A stretch of DNA of 64,000 nucleotides from a bacterium (GCA_021813505.1 JAKAKI010000008.1:1-64000), one strand, 5' to 3'; counted from the stretch's first letter, positions 28,156 to 37,863 are shown. The notes: generated by a model from the sequence alone, not told the origin. Translations and numbers: made by a program.

Positions 28156-28293
28156 ATTCCCGCAACGTTAGACCGGCACCGACGGTTCGGCAAGGGGCAG
28201 GTTCCGCGAGACTTTCGCGGAACGAATCCGACGGTGGTCAATTCGACGCATCGTACCCCTTGCTCCTCCGGCGTCCAAAAAGGGGAGGGCAGG

Positions 28294-28944
28294 ATGAACT
28301 TCTTGGACCTGTTGCTACTGGTCGGCGTGGGTGCATGCGCCGTCTGGGGGGCAAAACGCGGCTTCATCCGCATGATCATGATCACCCTCGGTCTCATGGG
28401 GGCGATCGTCATCGCGGTCCACTACAATGACGCATTCACGCGCGAACTGTCGGGCTTCGTGCGCGCCTCACCGCTTTGGGTCACGATGATCGCGTTTATC
28501 CTGTCGTCGATGATCCTGTTTGCGTTGTTCCGGCTCGGGGCAATGCTCTTCTGGCGGGTAGCGAATCTCCAGAAACTCGGCAAGACCGACCAGTTCGGCG
28601 GCGCGCTCATCGGGCTGATCTTCGGCTGGATCATGATGGGATATGTCATCTTCCTCATGGTCTTCCTGCCGCTGCCGGCCGGCTTCCAAACCAAGGTGGA
28701 GGAATCGGTCTTCGCCCTGCGCATGGGATCATCCGTGCCGCTGCTGTATGAGTCCACCGAGCGATTCCATCCTTCGCAGCCGGACTTCATGGGCAAGATG
28801 GAGGAGACACTGCAGGGAGCGATGCTCTACGCCAAAGCGCCCAAATCGCAGATGGGCAAGAAACGGCATATCACCGCCATCGACGAAGCGCGTGTCTCCG
28901 ACTTCCTCGACCGGCTCGACCGATATTTCATTGCCAGTTCGTAG
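28294..28944 (+). CDS. cvpA: CvpA family membrane protein
   Basis: 'MNFLDLLLLVGVGACAVWGAKRGFIRMIMITLGLMGAIVIAVHY', 4 TM segments. Confidence 0.82.
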   Translation: MNFLDLLLLVGVGACAVWGAKRGFIRMIMITLGLMGAIVIAVHYNDAFTRELSGFVRASPLWVTMIAFILSSMILFALFRLGAMLFWRVANLQKLGKTDQFGGALIGLIFGWIMMGYVIFLMVFLPLPAGFQTKVEESVFALRMGSSVPLLYESTERFHPSQPDFMGKMEETLQGAMLYAKAPKSQMGKKRHITAIDEARVSDFLDRLDRYFIASS

Positions 28945-28979
28945 TACCTCTTCCACCGACAACTCGCGCAGCACATCAT

Positions 28980-29003
28980 AGCCCCCGGCAACGGGGGCTT
29001 TCT
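28980..29003 (+). terminator. Rho-independent-like terminator
   Basis: AGCCCCCG-gcaa-CGGGGGCT followed by TTCTGTT, downstream of the CvpA gene. Confidence 0.7.
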
Positions 29004-29050
29004 GTTGATTGACAGGCGATCCTGCAATTGTGATATTTGAAGTTGCCGCT

Positions 29051-29674
29051 ATGAGACAGGATGGGAATTATGGGAAGAATGCGAAGAATGGGAATCATAC
29101 TTCCCATAGCTCCCATCCCCCCGAACGCCTCCTCCCCCCAAGAGGCGACTACCGCACACTTCTCTCCTTCCAGAAGGCCGAGGTGGTCTACGACGTCACA
29201 TTCCGTTTCGCGCACAAGTTCCTTTCTAAGGGCGACCGCACTATCGACCAGATGATCCAGTCGGCGCGATCCGGCAAGAAGAACATCCTCGAAGGCAGCA
29301 AGGCCGGTCTGACTTCCAAGGAAACCGAAATCAAGCTGACAAACGTCGCGCGAGCCAGCCTGGAGGAGCTGTTGGACGACTACCGGGACTTCCTGCGTGC
29401 ACGCGACCTGCGGATTTGGGATATGAACTCACGGGAGGCCCGCTACGTTCGCGCACTAGGCCGCAATACGCCGCAGACGTTCGAGCTCTACCGCGAGTTT
29501 GTGGAATCACGTCCCCCCGAAGTCGTCGCGAATATCGCCCTCTGCTTGATCCACCAAACGAATTACCTGCTTGATCAGCAGCTTCGCCGCCTCGAGCAGG
29601 ACTTCGTCAAACAAGGCGGCCTCCGCGAGCGCATGACCCGAGTCCGCTTACAGCACCGCTCCTGCCACTCATGA
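29051..29674 (+). CDS. Four-helix-bundle (S23/IVS-protein-like) protein
   Basis: 'YRTLLSFQKAEVVYDVTFRFAHKFLSKGDRTIDQMIQSARSGKKNILEGSKAGLTSKETEIKLTNVARASLEELLDDYRDFLRAR'; true start uncertain. Confidence 0.78.
   Translation: MRQDGNYGKNAKNGNHTSHSSHPPERLLPPRGDYRTLLSFQKAEVVYDVTFRFAHKFLSKGDRTIDQMIQSARSGKKNILEGSKAGLTSKETEIKLTNVARASLEELLDDYRDFLRARDLRIWDMNSREARYVRALGRNTPQTFELYREFVESRPPEVVANIALCLIHQTNYLLDQQLRRLEQDFVKQGGLRERMTRVRLQHRSCHS
29059..29098. repeat. Left 40-bp inverted repeat flanking the four-helix-bundle gene
   Basis: GGATGGGAATTATGGGAAGAATGCGAAGAATGGGAATCAT; its reverse complement matches 29671-29710 at 36/40. Confidence 0.9.
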
Positions 29675-29710
29675 TTCCCATCCTTCCCATCCTTCCCATA
29701 ATTCCCATTC
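29671..29710. repeat. Right 40-bp inverted repeat flanking the four-helix-bundle gene
   Basis: ATGATTCCCATCCTTCCCATCCTTCCCATAATTCCCATTC; 36/40 to the reverse complement of 29059-29098. Confidence 0.9.
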
Positions 29711-29736
29711 TTCGGCGGTCGCACCTCCGCGACACC

Positions 29737-30249
29737 ATGCACGCCCTGGCCGTAGTCGTCGCTGTGCTCGCGCTTCAGCTCGACGGCTGCACACTCATCG
29801 GCTTCGGCATCGGCCTGAACCACGATGCCCACAAACCAAAGTCCGGGCCGATTCCAGGCGAGATGTGGGACTCGATTCCCATCGGCGCCCAAGTCATCGT
29901 CCAGTTCGCCGATGGCGCTCAAAGCAAAGGGCTGTTCTTTGGCAGCGAACCTCTCACCAGAGAGGGGTATGATTCCGTCGACGTGCTCTGGCTCGAAAAG
30001 CATAGCTTGCCGCCAATGACAGTCGCGCCTGGCGAAACTCCTTCTCTGACAGTCTTGACTCTCCAGACCAAGACATCGTTGGAGTATATTCCGAAAAACC
30101 GCATTGCCGGCATCTCATACCCAGGCAAGCATGGTGCCTTGGTGGGACTGGCCATTGGCTTTGGGGTTGACCTCGTGTGCCTCGGTCTAACGTATCTATT
30201 CCTGACGCTGCTCGAGGATTCCTGGGGGGATGAATCCTGGGGAATCTGA
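29737..30249 (+). CDS. Hypothetical protein, possible lipoprotein
   Basis: 'MHALAVVVAVLALQLDGCTLIGFGIG' signal-like start. The ORF-track start at 29671 lies inside the inverted repeat and is probably not the real start. Confidence 0.5.
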   Translation: MHALAVVVAVLALQLDGCTLIGFGIGLNHDAHKPKSGPIPGEMWDSIPIGAQVIVQFADGAQSKGLFFGSEPLTREGYDSVDVLWLEKHSLPPMTVAPGETPSLTVLTLQTKTSLEYIPKNRIAGISYPGKHGALVGLAIGFGVDLVCLGLTYLFLTLLEDSWGDESWGI

Positions 30250-30401
30250 GTCTACACAAGCGCAGTACCTGGTGCACGTCAACGCACGATTACACGATGC
30301 ATTCAGTTGACATCGTGCCTTTAGTGCTGCTAATTTCAGCGAAACAAGTGTCGGCCCATCCATACCGGGGCCGGGCGAATTAGAACGCGGAGGGTTTGGC
30401 G

Positions 30402-31838
30402 ATGAAAAAGGCAATCATGGTCATGCTATTGTTACTGTGTTTCAGCGCGACGATTCATGAGACTGCGATTGCCGCGCCGATGCACTTCAACCAGGAATCC
30501 ACGCTGTTGCAGAAGTGTCTGCAGTATCAAAGAGTGCTGACCACCCCGGTGAACTGCCCGCCCTCACAGCGTACGTTGCTGGCGTTAACGCTCGCCGCCG
30601 CCGAGGTCGCACCGGTTGATCCGGTGGAATACCTGCAGGTGTACGAGCAAGCCGGGATACTGGTCTTCTACCGGAAGACTTCAGATACGGGATTCACCTG
30701 GAGCGGGACTGAGTGGGCAAACGATAATCGGACCACCTATTCCTACGTGAGTGGCAGCCGCGTTTCCGAACAGGTCAGCCAGACGTGGAGCGGCACGCAG
30801 TGGGACAATGCCTCCAGGATGACGTTCACGTACGACGGGAGCAGCCGGCTGAGCACGATGACCTCCCAGACCTGGGTGGCAAGCGCCTGGGCGAATCAAA
30901 CCATGAGCACGTACACGTATGACGGGAGTGGGAACGCGATAGAGCTGTTGACCCAGCAGTGGCAGTCCAGCGCCTGGGTGAACTTCGCCAAGACGACGAT
31001 GACCTATTCCGGTGGCCGCATTGCGACATCCACGTCGCAGTCGTGGGTCTCCTCCGCCTGGGTGAACGCGAGCAAGACCACGTTCACATATGATGGCGGC
31101 GGCCACCTGACTGAAACGCTGATGCAGAACTGGCAGTCCAGCGCCTGGGTGAACAGTATGCGATTCACCTCGACTTTTGACGGCAGCGGCCGGGAGACCT
31201 CGAGCATAACCCAAATGTGGTCCGGGTCCGTCTGGAACAACACATATAAGGACGATTACTCCTACGACGGCAGCAATCATGAGATCCTCCAAGTCACCTC
31301 CATGTGGGCCGGATCCATGTGGCTGGCCACCGACGCGGACACTTCGAAATACTCTGGCGAGGATCTGACCGAATCAGTCCGCTGCAATCTGATGTCCTTC
31401 ATGCTGAATCGTACCCGATTTACGTATGACGGTTTCAGCAATCTGATTGAGGACATCAGCGACAATGCGACGTCGGGCGATCCATGGAACAATGTCTCCC
31501 GCAACGTCTACGTTTACGATTCATATGTCGATGTGGCCGATGAAGCCGCACCGGGAACTCCTGAGACCTTCACCGTCCAGAACTACCCGAATCCCTTCAA
31601 TGCCGGCACCGTGATCAGCTACTCACTTGAGAAAGATGCTCACGTCCGCGTGACGATTTGCAATATGCTGGGGCAAACCGTGGCCACCGTGGTTGACGCC
31701 GACCAGACCCTGGGAGTCCACCGCGTTGTCTGGAACGGCTTGGACGACCGCGGGGACCAACTTGCCAGCGGGATCTACCTGTTCCGTGTCCAGGCCGGAG
31801 TTGCGACCCAGGTTCGAAAAATGGTCTTGTTGAGGTGA
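30402..31838 (+). CDS. Secreted tandem-repeat (W/YD-type) protein with FlgD-like C-terminal domain
   Basis: At least 7 units of about 28-30 aa, consensus 'QxWxxSAWxNxxxTTxTYDGSGxxxExxT'; C-terminal 'NYPNPFNAGTVISYSLEKDAHVRVTICNMLGQTV...GIYLFRVQAGVATQVRKMVLLR'. Confidence 0.88.
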   Translation: MKKAIMVMLLLLCFSATIHETAIAAPMHFNQESTLLQKCLQYQRVLTTPVNCPPSQRTLLALTLAAAEVAPVDPVEYLQVYEQAGILVFYRKTSDTGFTWSGTEWANDNRTTYSYVSGSRVSEQVSQTWSGTQWDNASRMTFTYDGSSRLSTMTSQTWVASAWANQTMSTYTYDGSGNAIELLTQQWQSSAWVNFAKTTMTYSGGRIATSTSQSWVSSAWVNASKTTFTYDGGGHLTETLMQNWQSSAWVNSMRFTSTFDGSGRETSSITQMWSGSVWNNTYKDDYSYDGSNHEILQVTSMWAGSMWLATDADTSKYSGEDLTESVRCNLMSFMLNRTRFTYDGFSNLIEDISDNATSGDPWNNVSRNVYVYDSYVDVADEAAPGTPETFTVQNYPNPFNAGTVISYSLEKDAHVRVTICNMLGQTVATVVDADQTLGVHRVVWNGLDDRGDQLASGIYLFRVQAGVATQVRKMVLLR

Positions 31839-31892
31839 TTGGCGCCGACACCGTCGGCGCACTATCGCTCAAACGACCAGATCGCCTCATTT

Positions 31893-31921
31893 AAAGGCCG
31901 GTGATTGCCTCACCGGCCTTT
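31893..31921 (+). terminator. Terminator hairpin
   Basis: AAAGGCCGGTGA-ttgcc-TCACCGGCCTTT downstream of the 30402 gene. Confidence 0.7.
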
Positions 31922-31938
31922 CCTGCTATATTCCACCC

Positions 31939-34362
31939 ATGAGCGTTTCGTCCATTGCGACATCGCAGGTGCAGTCGATCCTGGAATTCGACAAGATCGT
32001 GAATGCGACGATCGGGCTATGCCTCACCCCCATGGGACCCGACCGCATCGCGGACTGGCAGCCGACCGATGACATCCCGCTTCTCGACCGGCGGCGGGAG
32101 GAAGTCACCGAGATGCTGACCGTCCTGCGGTCGGCCGGATTCCCCCTCGTTCGTGTGCCCGATATCCGAGCGCACATTGAAAAGTCCGGACTCGAGGGAT
32201 CATTCCTCGAACCCGGGGCGTTTCTCGAAGTCGGTGATTTCCTGGCGGCGGTAGACGGGCTGTTGAAATTCTCGAAGGTTTCGACCGAGGCGTTCCCGCG
32301 ACTTGAGGCGTACCTCGAAGGACTCTCGGAGGTGTATCCGTTGCGTGCGGCGATTGCGCGCAGCATCACGCCCGAGGGGGATGTCAATGACCAGGCGTCG
32401 CCCGAATTGGCACGCCTTCGGCGGGAGAAACGCGGCGCCCGCGATGCGATTGTCGTGCGTCTCGAACGGATTCTTGCCAAGAGGCCCAGTTCCGATCCGA
32501 GCCGCATGGATGATTTGGTAACGCTGCGCAATGACCGTTTCGTCATTCCCATGCGTGAAGGGGATCCGGCGGCCAACGATGGTGTCATCCAGGATCGTTC
32601 ATCCTCCGGCATGACGATTTTCGTCGAACCGATGTCGGTCGTCGAATTGAACAATCGGCTAAGGCGTATCGGCATGGAAGAATCGCGCGAAGTCGAACGG
32701 ATTCTGCGCGAACTCACCGATTTGGTGCGTGAGAATCGCTATGCGCTCACCGACGATGTTGCTATTGTCGGTGACCTCGATGCAATTCACTCTGTTGCCA
32801 GATTCGGCATTCAAACCAATGGCACTGTGGCGGCACGGCTCGATGGGGCCGAGCTGAGTTTGGTCGAAGCGCGGCATCCGTTGCTGGTCCTCAAATCACG
32901 CAAATCCGCTGACGGTTTACCGGCGTTCACCGTCGTGCCGATGACGGTTGCCCTCGGCAACGCGGTGACAAGCATCATCGTGACCGGCCCCAACACCGGC
33001 GGCAAGACCGTGGCCCTGAAAACGGTCGGACTGTTGACCCTGATGGCGCAGGCGGGCTGGCCGGTGCCGGCGCACCCGACTACGAAGATTGGTGTCTTCG
33101 GGCATGTCTTCGCCGATATCGGCGACGAACAATCGATCGAGTCATCGCTCTCGACATTTTCCTCGCATCTGACGCGCATCAACGATGCCATGGCTTTTGC
33201 CGATGATCATTCGCTGGTGCTCCTCGACGAGCTTGGGGCGGGCACCGATCCCAAGGAGGGCGGCGCTCTGGGCGAGGCGATTATCGGTGTACTTACCGAT
33301 CGAGGGACACGTCTGGTCGTGACGACGCACCACACCGCACTCAAGACACTGGCGCAGCATGACACCCGCATTGAAAACGCGGCTGTCCTGTTCGATCCCA
33401 AGACGCTTTCACCGACCTACCATTTCCGCCTCGGTCTGCCCGGGGGCTCGTATGCGATCGATATCGCGCGCCGGTTGGGCCTGCCCGAATCGGTGACACG
33501 CCGCGCCGACGCGCTGGTCGACGAGCAGGAGAAAGACCTGTCGCGCCTGTTGCTCGAACTGGACGAACGGCTGGAGGCAGTGCGGAAGAGCCAGGAGGAC
33601 GCTGAGAATCGCCAGCATGCCGCCGAGGCGCTGGAGGACTTATTCCGCGCCCGCCTCGCGAAACTTGAGCAACTCGAATCCAAACGCAAATCGGAGGCGC
33701 TCGCCCAGGCAGAGGAAATCGTCAAGTCCACCCGGCAGGAGATGGAGCGCCTCGTTCGCGAGATTCGCGAATCCCAAGCCGAACACCAGCGCGTTAAGGA
33801 ATCACATCACGCGATTGACGAACGCCTGCAGGACATCAAGAAGCAGCAAGCGGTGATCAAGCCGGCGAAGCCACCACGCGAGCCGAGCCCGTTGGCGGTG
33901 GGCGACCGTGTCTGGATCGAGGCGTTCAAACGGGAGGGAGAAATTCTTTCCATTGACGACCGGCGCGACCAGGTGAAAGTCCAGTTGGGCGATTTCATCT
34001 ACACGATCGACCGCACCGCCGCCGAACGGGTTGCCTCAGAGGATTCCACCGACCGTTCCGGCGGCAAACCCCGCAAGATCGTTTCGGGAGGCTACATCAA
34101 TTTATCAAGCGCGGTCGGCCCGGAAGTCTCTCTGCGCGGGTTGTCCGCGGAGGATGCGCTTGAAATGCTCGACCGGTATCTCGATGAAGCGCGCCTCGCC
34201 GGCTGGCAGGAGGTTCGCATTGTGCACGGTAAGGGAGAGGGCATTCTGCGCCGCGCGGTCGGCGAATTCCTCAGCAAAGATAAACGCGTGATGTCCAAGC
34301 GCCTTGGCCAGTGGAACGAAGGCGCCGATGGCGTCACCATCGCCTCCCTCCGCCCCGAGTGA
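31939..34362 (+). CDS. mutS2: Endonuclease MutS2
   Basis: 807 aa; Walker A 'TGPNTGGKTVALKT', 'LLDELGAGTDPKEGGALGEAI', C-terminal Smr-like 'VSLRGLSAEDALEMLDRYLDEARLAGWQEVRIVHGKGEGILR'. Confidence 0.97.
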   Translation: MSVSSIATSQVQSILEFDKIVNATIGLCLTPMGPDRIADWQPTDDIPLLDRRREEVTEMLTVLRSAGFPLVRVPDIRAHIEKSGLEGSFLEPGAFLEVGDFLAAVDGLLKFSKVSTEAFPRLEAYLEGLSEVYPLRAAIARSITPEGDVNDQASPELARLRREKRGARDAIVVRLERILAKRPSSDPSRMDDLVTLRNDRFVIPMREGDPAANDGVIQDRSSSGMTIFVEPMSVVELNNRLRRIGMEESREVERILRELTDLVRENRYALTDDVAIVGDLDAIHSVARFGIQTNGTVAARLDGAELSLVEARHPLLVLKSRKSADGLPAFTVVPMTVALGNAVTSIIVTGPNTGGKTVALKTVGLLTLMAQAGWPVPAHPTTKIGVFGHVFADIGDEQSIESSLSTFSSHLTRINDAMAFADDHSLVLLDELGAGTDPKEGGALGEAIIGVLTDRGTRLVVTTHHTALKTLAQHDTRIENAAVLFDPKTLSPTYHFRLGLPGGSYAIDIARRLGLPESVTRRADALVDEQEKDLSRLLLELDERLEAVRKSQEDAENRQHAAEALEDLFRARLAKLEQLESKRKSEALAQAEEIVKSTRQEMERLVREIRESQAEHQRVKESHHAIDERLQDIKKQQAVIKPAKPPREPSPLAVGDRVWIEAFKREGEILSIDDRRDQVKVQLGDFIYTIDRTAAERVASEDSTDRSGGKPRKIVSGGYINLSSAVGPEVSLRGLSAEDALEMLDRYLDEARLAGWQEVRIVHGKGEGILRRAVGEFLSKDKRVMSKRLGQWNEGADGVTIASLRPE

Positions 34363-34394
34363 GGTCCACTTCGTCCACTAGGTCCACTTAGTCC

Positions 34395-36176
34395 ATGCCC
34401 GACGACGCGATCAAAGAACAAGTCAAGGAAGCCACCGACATCGTGGCGGTCATCGGCCAGTTCATCACGCTCCGGAAACGCGGCAACAATCACATCGGCC
34501 TCTGCCCGTTTCACACCGAGAAGACGCCGTCGTTCAATGTCCACGGTGATCGCGGCTTCTTCCACTGTTTCGGATGCGGCAAGGGCGGCGACGTCTTCAC
34601 CTTCCTCATGGAACATGAGGGATGGACATTCCCCGAAGCGCTCAAGTACTGCGCCGATCGCGCGGGTATCCGGCTGCCGGAGCGCTCGCATGATGATGAC
34701 GCGCAGGGGAAACGCCGCCAGGAAGTCTACGATGCCCTGGCCCTCGCCGATGAAGTCTATCGACGAGCCCTCTTTGCCACGTCCGGTAAGGTGGCGTTGG
34801 ATTATCTCACGAATCGAGGCTTCAAGGAAGAGACACTGCGGCGCATCGGGATTGGATACGCGCCACCGCCCTTCGATACGCTGACCAAAACCGCCCGCGC
34901 CCGCGGCCTGAGATCTCAGCCGTTCCTGTCAGCGGGCCTGATGTTGGAATCGAAGCATGGGGAGCAGCCGTATGATCGTTTCCGGCACCGGGTGACCTTC
35001 CCGATTCACAATTTGTCAGGGAAAGTGGTGGGTTTCGGAGCCCGCGCGATCTCTCCCGATGACCAGCCGAAATACCTGAATTCCCCGGAAACCGAGGTCT
35101 ACCACAAAGGCCGGATTCTCTACGGACTGTGGACCGCCCGCGAGGCGATTCGCAAGGCCGATCGCGCGTTCGTTGTGGAGGGGTATCTCGACTGGCTGAC
35201 GATGGTCGAATTCGGTGTCGACAATGTCGTCGCCGTCTCGGGAACCGCATTCACGATAGAACAGGCCACTCTACTGGGTCGCTTCTGCAAGCGCATGACA
35301 CTGATCTTCGATGCTGATTCGGCCGGACAGCGCGCCACTCTGCGTGGGATTGATATCGCGTTCAACGCCGGTATCGGCGTCGATCTGGCGGTCCTCCCCG
35401 CCGGCGATGACCCGGACACCTACCTGCGCCGCGAGGGCAGAGCCCGCTTCGATGCGCTCGTCGCCGCTGCGCCTGGAATCATCGAGTATCGAGTGAACAT
35501 GGCAAGATCCGGCTCCGCCCCATTCGATTTCCTGGCCAAAGAGCGGCTTGCCAAAGAATTCGTGGAGCTGGCGGATAAGATTGCCGACCCCGCCCGGCGT
35601 TCCGTCTTCTTAAGCGAGGCCGCTGCTCAAATTGGCTTGGCGGAAGATCAACTCAAGCGGATGGCACGTGGGACGCCTGCCACGGCGTCCGCGCCCCGCA
35701 AGTCAACAGGGCCGCCACGGTCGATTCTCTCCAAGGAAGAAGGGCTCCTGCGCTTGCTGATCGAGAAGCAGCAGTACGCCGCCAAGGCAAAAGTGGAGCT
35801 TGAGCTTGGTGACTTTACGAATCCATTGAATCGGAAAATGTTCGCCTCACTGATGGAGCGCGTGGAGCAAGACGCCTGGGTGACATCACCGCAGGAGTTG
35901 GGGCAGACTCCGGAGGAAGTGACCAGATGGGCGCACCTGCTCTCCTTCTCCGTGGATACGATCATCTCCGAACGCGCTGTGGATGATGCCATCCGTCTGC
36001 TGACCTCCCGCCGGCAGCGGTTTCAGGCCCGCGAGCACTATAAGGCCCTCATCGCGAAGGCGCAGCAAGAGGGCGATCACGATGCCCAGGTGCGGCTCCT
36101 GAAAGAGTACTCTGAACTGGTCGGTGTCCCGCGGTCGGAAGAGGAAGACACCGACCTCCCGGCAATTCTTGAATAG
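34395..36176 (+). CDS. dnaG: DNA primase
   Basis: Zinc finger 'CPFHTEKTPSFNVHGDRGFFHCFGCGKGGDVFTF'; TOPRIM 'VEGYLDWLTMVEFGVDNVVAVSGTAFT', 'LIFDADSAGQRATLRGID'. Confidence 0.97.
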   Translation: MPDDAIKEQVKEATDIVAVIGQFITLRKRGNNHIGLCPFHTEKTPSFNVHGDRGFFHCFGCGKGGDVFTFLMEHEGWTFPEALKYCADRAGIRLPERSHDDDAQGKRRQEVYDALALADEVYRRALFATSGKVALDYLTNRGFKEETLRRIGIGYAPPPFDTLTKTARARGLRSQPFLSAGLMLESKHGEQPYDRFRHRVTFPIHNLSGKVVGFGARAISPDDQPKYLNSPETEVYHKGRILYGLWTAREAIRKADRAFVVEGYLDWLTMVEFGVDNVVAVSGTAFTIEQATLLGRFCKRMTLIFDADSAGQRATLRGIDIAFNAGIGVDLAVLPAGDDPDTYLRREGRARFDALVAAAPGIIEYRVNMARSGSAPFDFLAKERLAKEFVELADKIADPARRSVFLSEAAAQIGLAEDQLKRMARGTPATASAPRKSTGPPRSILSKEEGLLRLLIEKQQYAAKAKVELELGDFTNPLNRKMFASLMERVEQDAWVTSPQELGQTPEEVTRWAHLLSFSVDTIISERAVDDAIRLLTSRRQRFQAREHYKALIAKAQQEGDHDAQVRLLKEYSELVGVPRSEEEDTDLPAILE

Positions 36177-36738
36177 CCTGCACTTCCAAGACAGCCGACA
36201 ATTTGGCCCCACAAATCCTATTGCCCCAGCATCCGCTCTGGCCTTGCTTGGGGCCGTGCACGAACGCGGACCATTGATCGCGGTATGTGGGGCAGCCTCC
36301 CCGGATGACCAGACTCTGGCCCTGGCCGATGCGGTCGGGTACGAGATCGCGAAGGCTGGTGGTATCCTGGTTTGCGGCGGACTCGGCGGGGTGATGGAAA
36401 GCGCCTGCTCCGGTGCCAAACGTGGCGGCGGTCTGACTGTCGGGATTGTTCCGGGCTCTCACATCTCGGCAGCGAATCCCTTTGTCGATGTCCCGATTGC
36501 CACTGGTATGGCCGATGGACGTAATGCCATCATTACGCACACGGCCGAAGCAGTCATCGCTTTACGCGGTTCATACGGCACCCTCTCGGAGGTCGCCTTG
36601 GCACTCAAGATGGGGAAACCGGTCTGCACGGTCGGTGATTGGTGTCCGATCGATCACGTGACCGTTTATCAAACGCCTCATGATGCTGTTCAGGGTACCT
36701 TGGCGATCTTGCGCACAAGGAGCAGAAAGCGGGAATAG
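36124..36738 (+). CDS. TIGR00725-like / LOG-like protein
   Basis: 'IAVCGAASPDDQTLALADAVGYEIAKAGGILVCGGLGGVMESACSGAK...GRNAIITHTAEAVIALRGSYGTLSEVALALKMGKPV'. Overlaps the dnaG 3' end; GTG at 36256 is an alternative start. Confidence 0.82.
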   Translation: MSRGRKRKTPTSRQFLNSLHFQDSRQFGPTNPIAPASALALLGAVHERGPLIAVCGAASPDDQTLALADAVGYEIAKAGGILVCGGLGGVMESACSGAKRGGGLTVGIVPGSHISAANPFVDVPIATGMADGRNAIITHTAEAVIALRGSYGTLSEVALALKMGKPVCTVGDWCPIDHVTVYQTPHDAVQGTLAILRTRSRKRE

Positions 36739-36742
36739 GGCC

Positions 36743-37015
36743 ATGAAGCGCGTTCGCATCCGTGTGGCAGGAGTTGTTCAGGGAGTCGGTTTTCGATATT
36801 ATGTCGTCCGCCGGGCGCGTGAGTTTGGCCTTGCGGGGTGGACGCGGAATAACCCGGATGGGTCGGTGGAAATCGAGGCGGTGGGCAACGAGCGGACCTT
36901 AAAGGGATTCGTTGACGATGTCCGCATCGGCCCGCCCGGCGCCCATGTCGCCGGTCTCACGGTGGAACAATTCAATGACGATCCCGGCTACGACGGATTC
37001 GAAATTCGCTTCTGA
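36743..37015 (+). CDS. acyP: Acylphosphatase
   Basis: 'VRIRVAGVVQGVGFRYYVVRRAREFGLAGWTRNNPDGSVEIEAVG'. Confidence 0.95.
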   Translation: MKRVRIRVAGVVQGVGFRYYVVRRAREFGLAGWTRNNPDGSVEIEAVGNERTLKGFVDDVRIGPPGAHVAGLTVEQFNDDPGYDGFEIRF

Positions 37016-37041
37016 TGCGTCGCCATCAACGAGAGGACATT

Positions 37042-37572
37042 ATGTCATTCGACTCTTTGAAGAAGAAAATCCGCGACGTTCGCGACTACCCCAAGCCGGG
37101 TATCGTTTTCCGCGATATCACAACCCTGCTCAAGGACCGGGGAGCATTCCGGGAAGTTCTCAATATTCTCGTCGATCGCTACCGTGACCGGCCGATTGAC
37201 CTGATCGCCGGCATTGAGGCGCGCGGATTCATCTTCGGCGGTGCGTTGGCCAGCGACTTAAATGTGGGTTTTATCCCTATGCGCAAGCCCGGGAAGCTCC
37301 CCGCCCCCACGATGACCGAGACTTACGCGCTCGAATACGGCGAGGACAAGATCCAGATGCATGTCGATGCCGTTGCCCCCGGACAAAAGGTCCTGTTGAT
37401 CGACGATCTCATCGCAACCGGCGGCACGTTGGCGGCTGCAGCCCGCCTGGTGGAGAAGGCCAAGGGCGAAGTTTTCGGCATCGGCTGTGTGATCGAGCTG
37501 GCGTTTCTCAATGGACGCGAGAAATTGAAACCGTACGACGTGTTTTCGGTGCTCACGTACGATTCGGAATGA
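37042..37572 (+). CDS. apt: Adenine phosphoribosyltransferase
   Basis: 'VRDYPKPGIVFRDITTLLKD', 'GIEARGFIFGGALA', 'VLLIDDLIATGGTLAAAARL'. Confidence 0.96.
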   Translation: MSFDSLKKKIRDVRDYPKPGIVFRDITTLLKDRGAFREVLNILVDRYRDRPIDLIAGIEARGFIFGGALASDLNVGFIPMRKPGKLPAPTMTETYALEYGEDKIQMHVDAVAPGQKVLLIDDLIATGGTLAAAARLVEKAKGEVFGIGCVIELAFLNGREKLKPYDVFSVLTYDSE

Positions 37573-37604
37573 CAGTATCAGAGTTGGCAGGCAAGCTGCC
37601 CTTT

Positions 37605-37680
37605 GCCCCCGTAGCTCAGTAATGGATAGAGCAGCGGTTTCCTAAACCGCGTGTCGGCGGTTCGATCCCGCCCGGGGGTA
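37605..37680 (+). tRNA. tRNA-Arg (anticodon CCT)
   Basis: GCCCCCG...CGGGGGT acceptor stem, TAGCTCAGT D-arm, GCGGT-TTCCTAA-ACCGC anticodon arm, GGCGG-TTCGATC-CCGCC T-arm. Confidence 0.95.
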
Positions 37681-37863
37681 TTTTCGAGAGATTGGCCAAT
37701 TCAGGAAGCTGCAAGACTCCGCAGTCGTGTGTCAGATGGAAACGTCGTCCTGAGCGGAGCGAAGGACCTGCTTTTCCCACCCGTGAAGATACAGCAGATG
37801 CTTCCCTTCGCTCAGCATGTCAATTGGGATCTTGGGCGACTGGCGTACCTTCTCAGCAACCTG

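Noticed and set aside
29671-29736. Upstream start of the 29671-30249 ORF
   Set aside because: These codons (MIPILPILPIIPILRRS) are the inverted repeat itself; ATG 29737 precedes the signal-like sequence.
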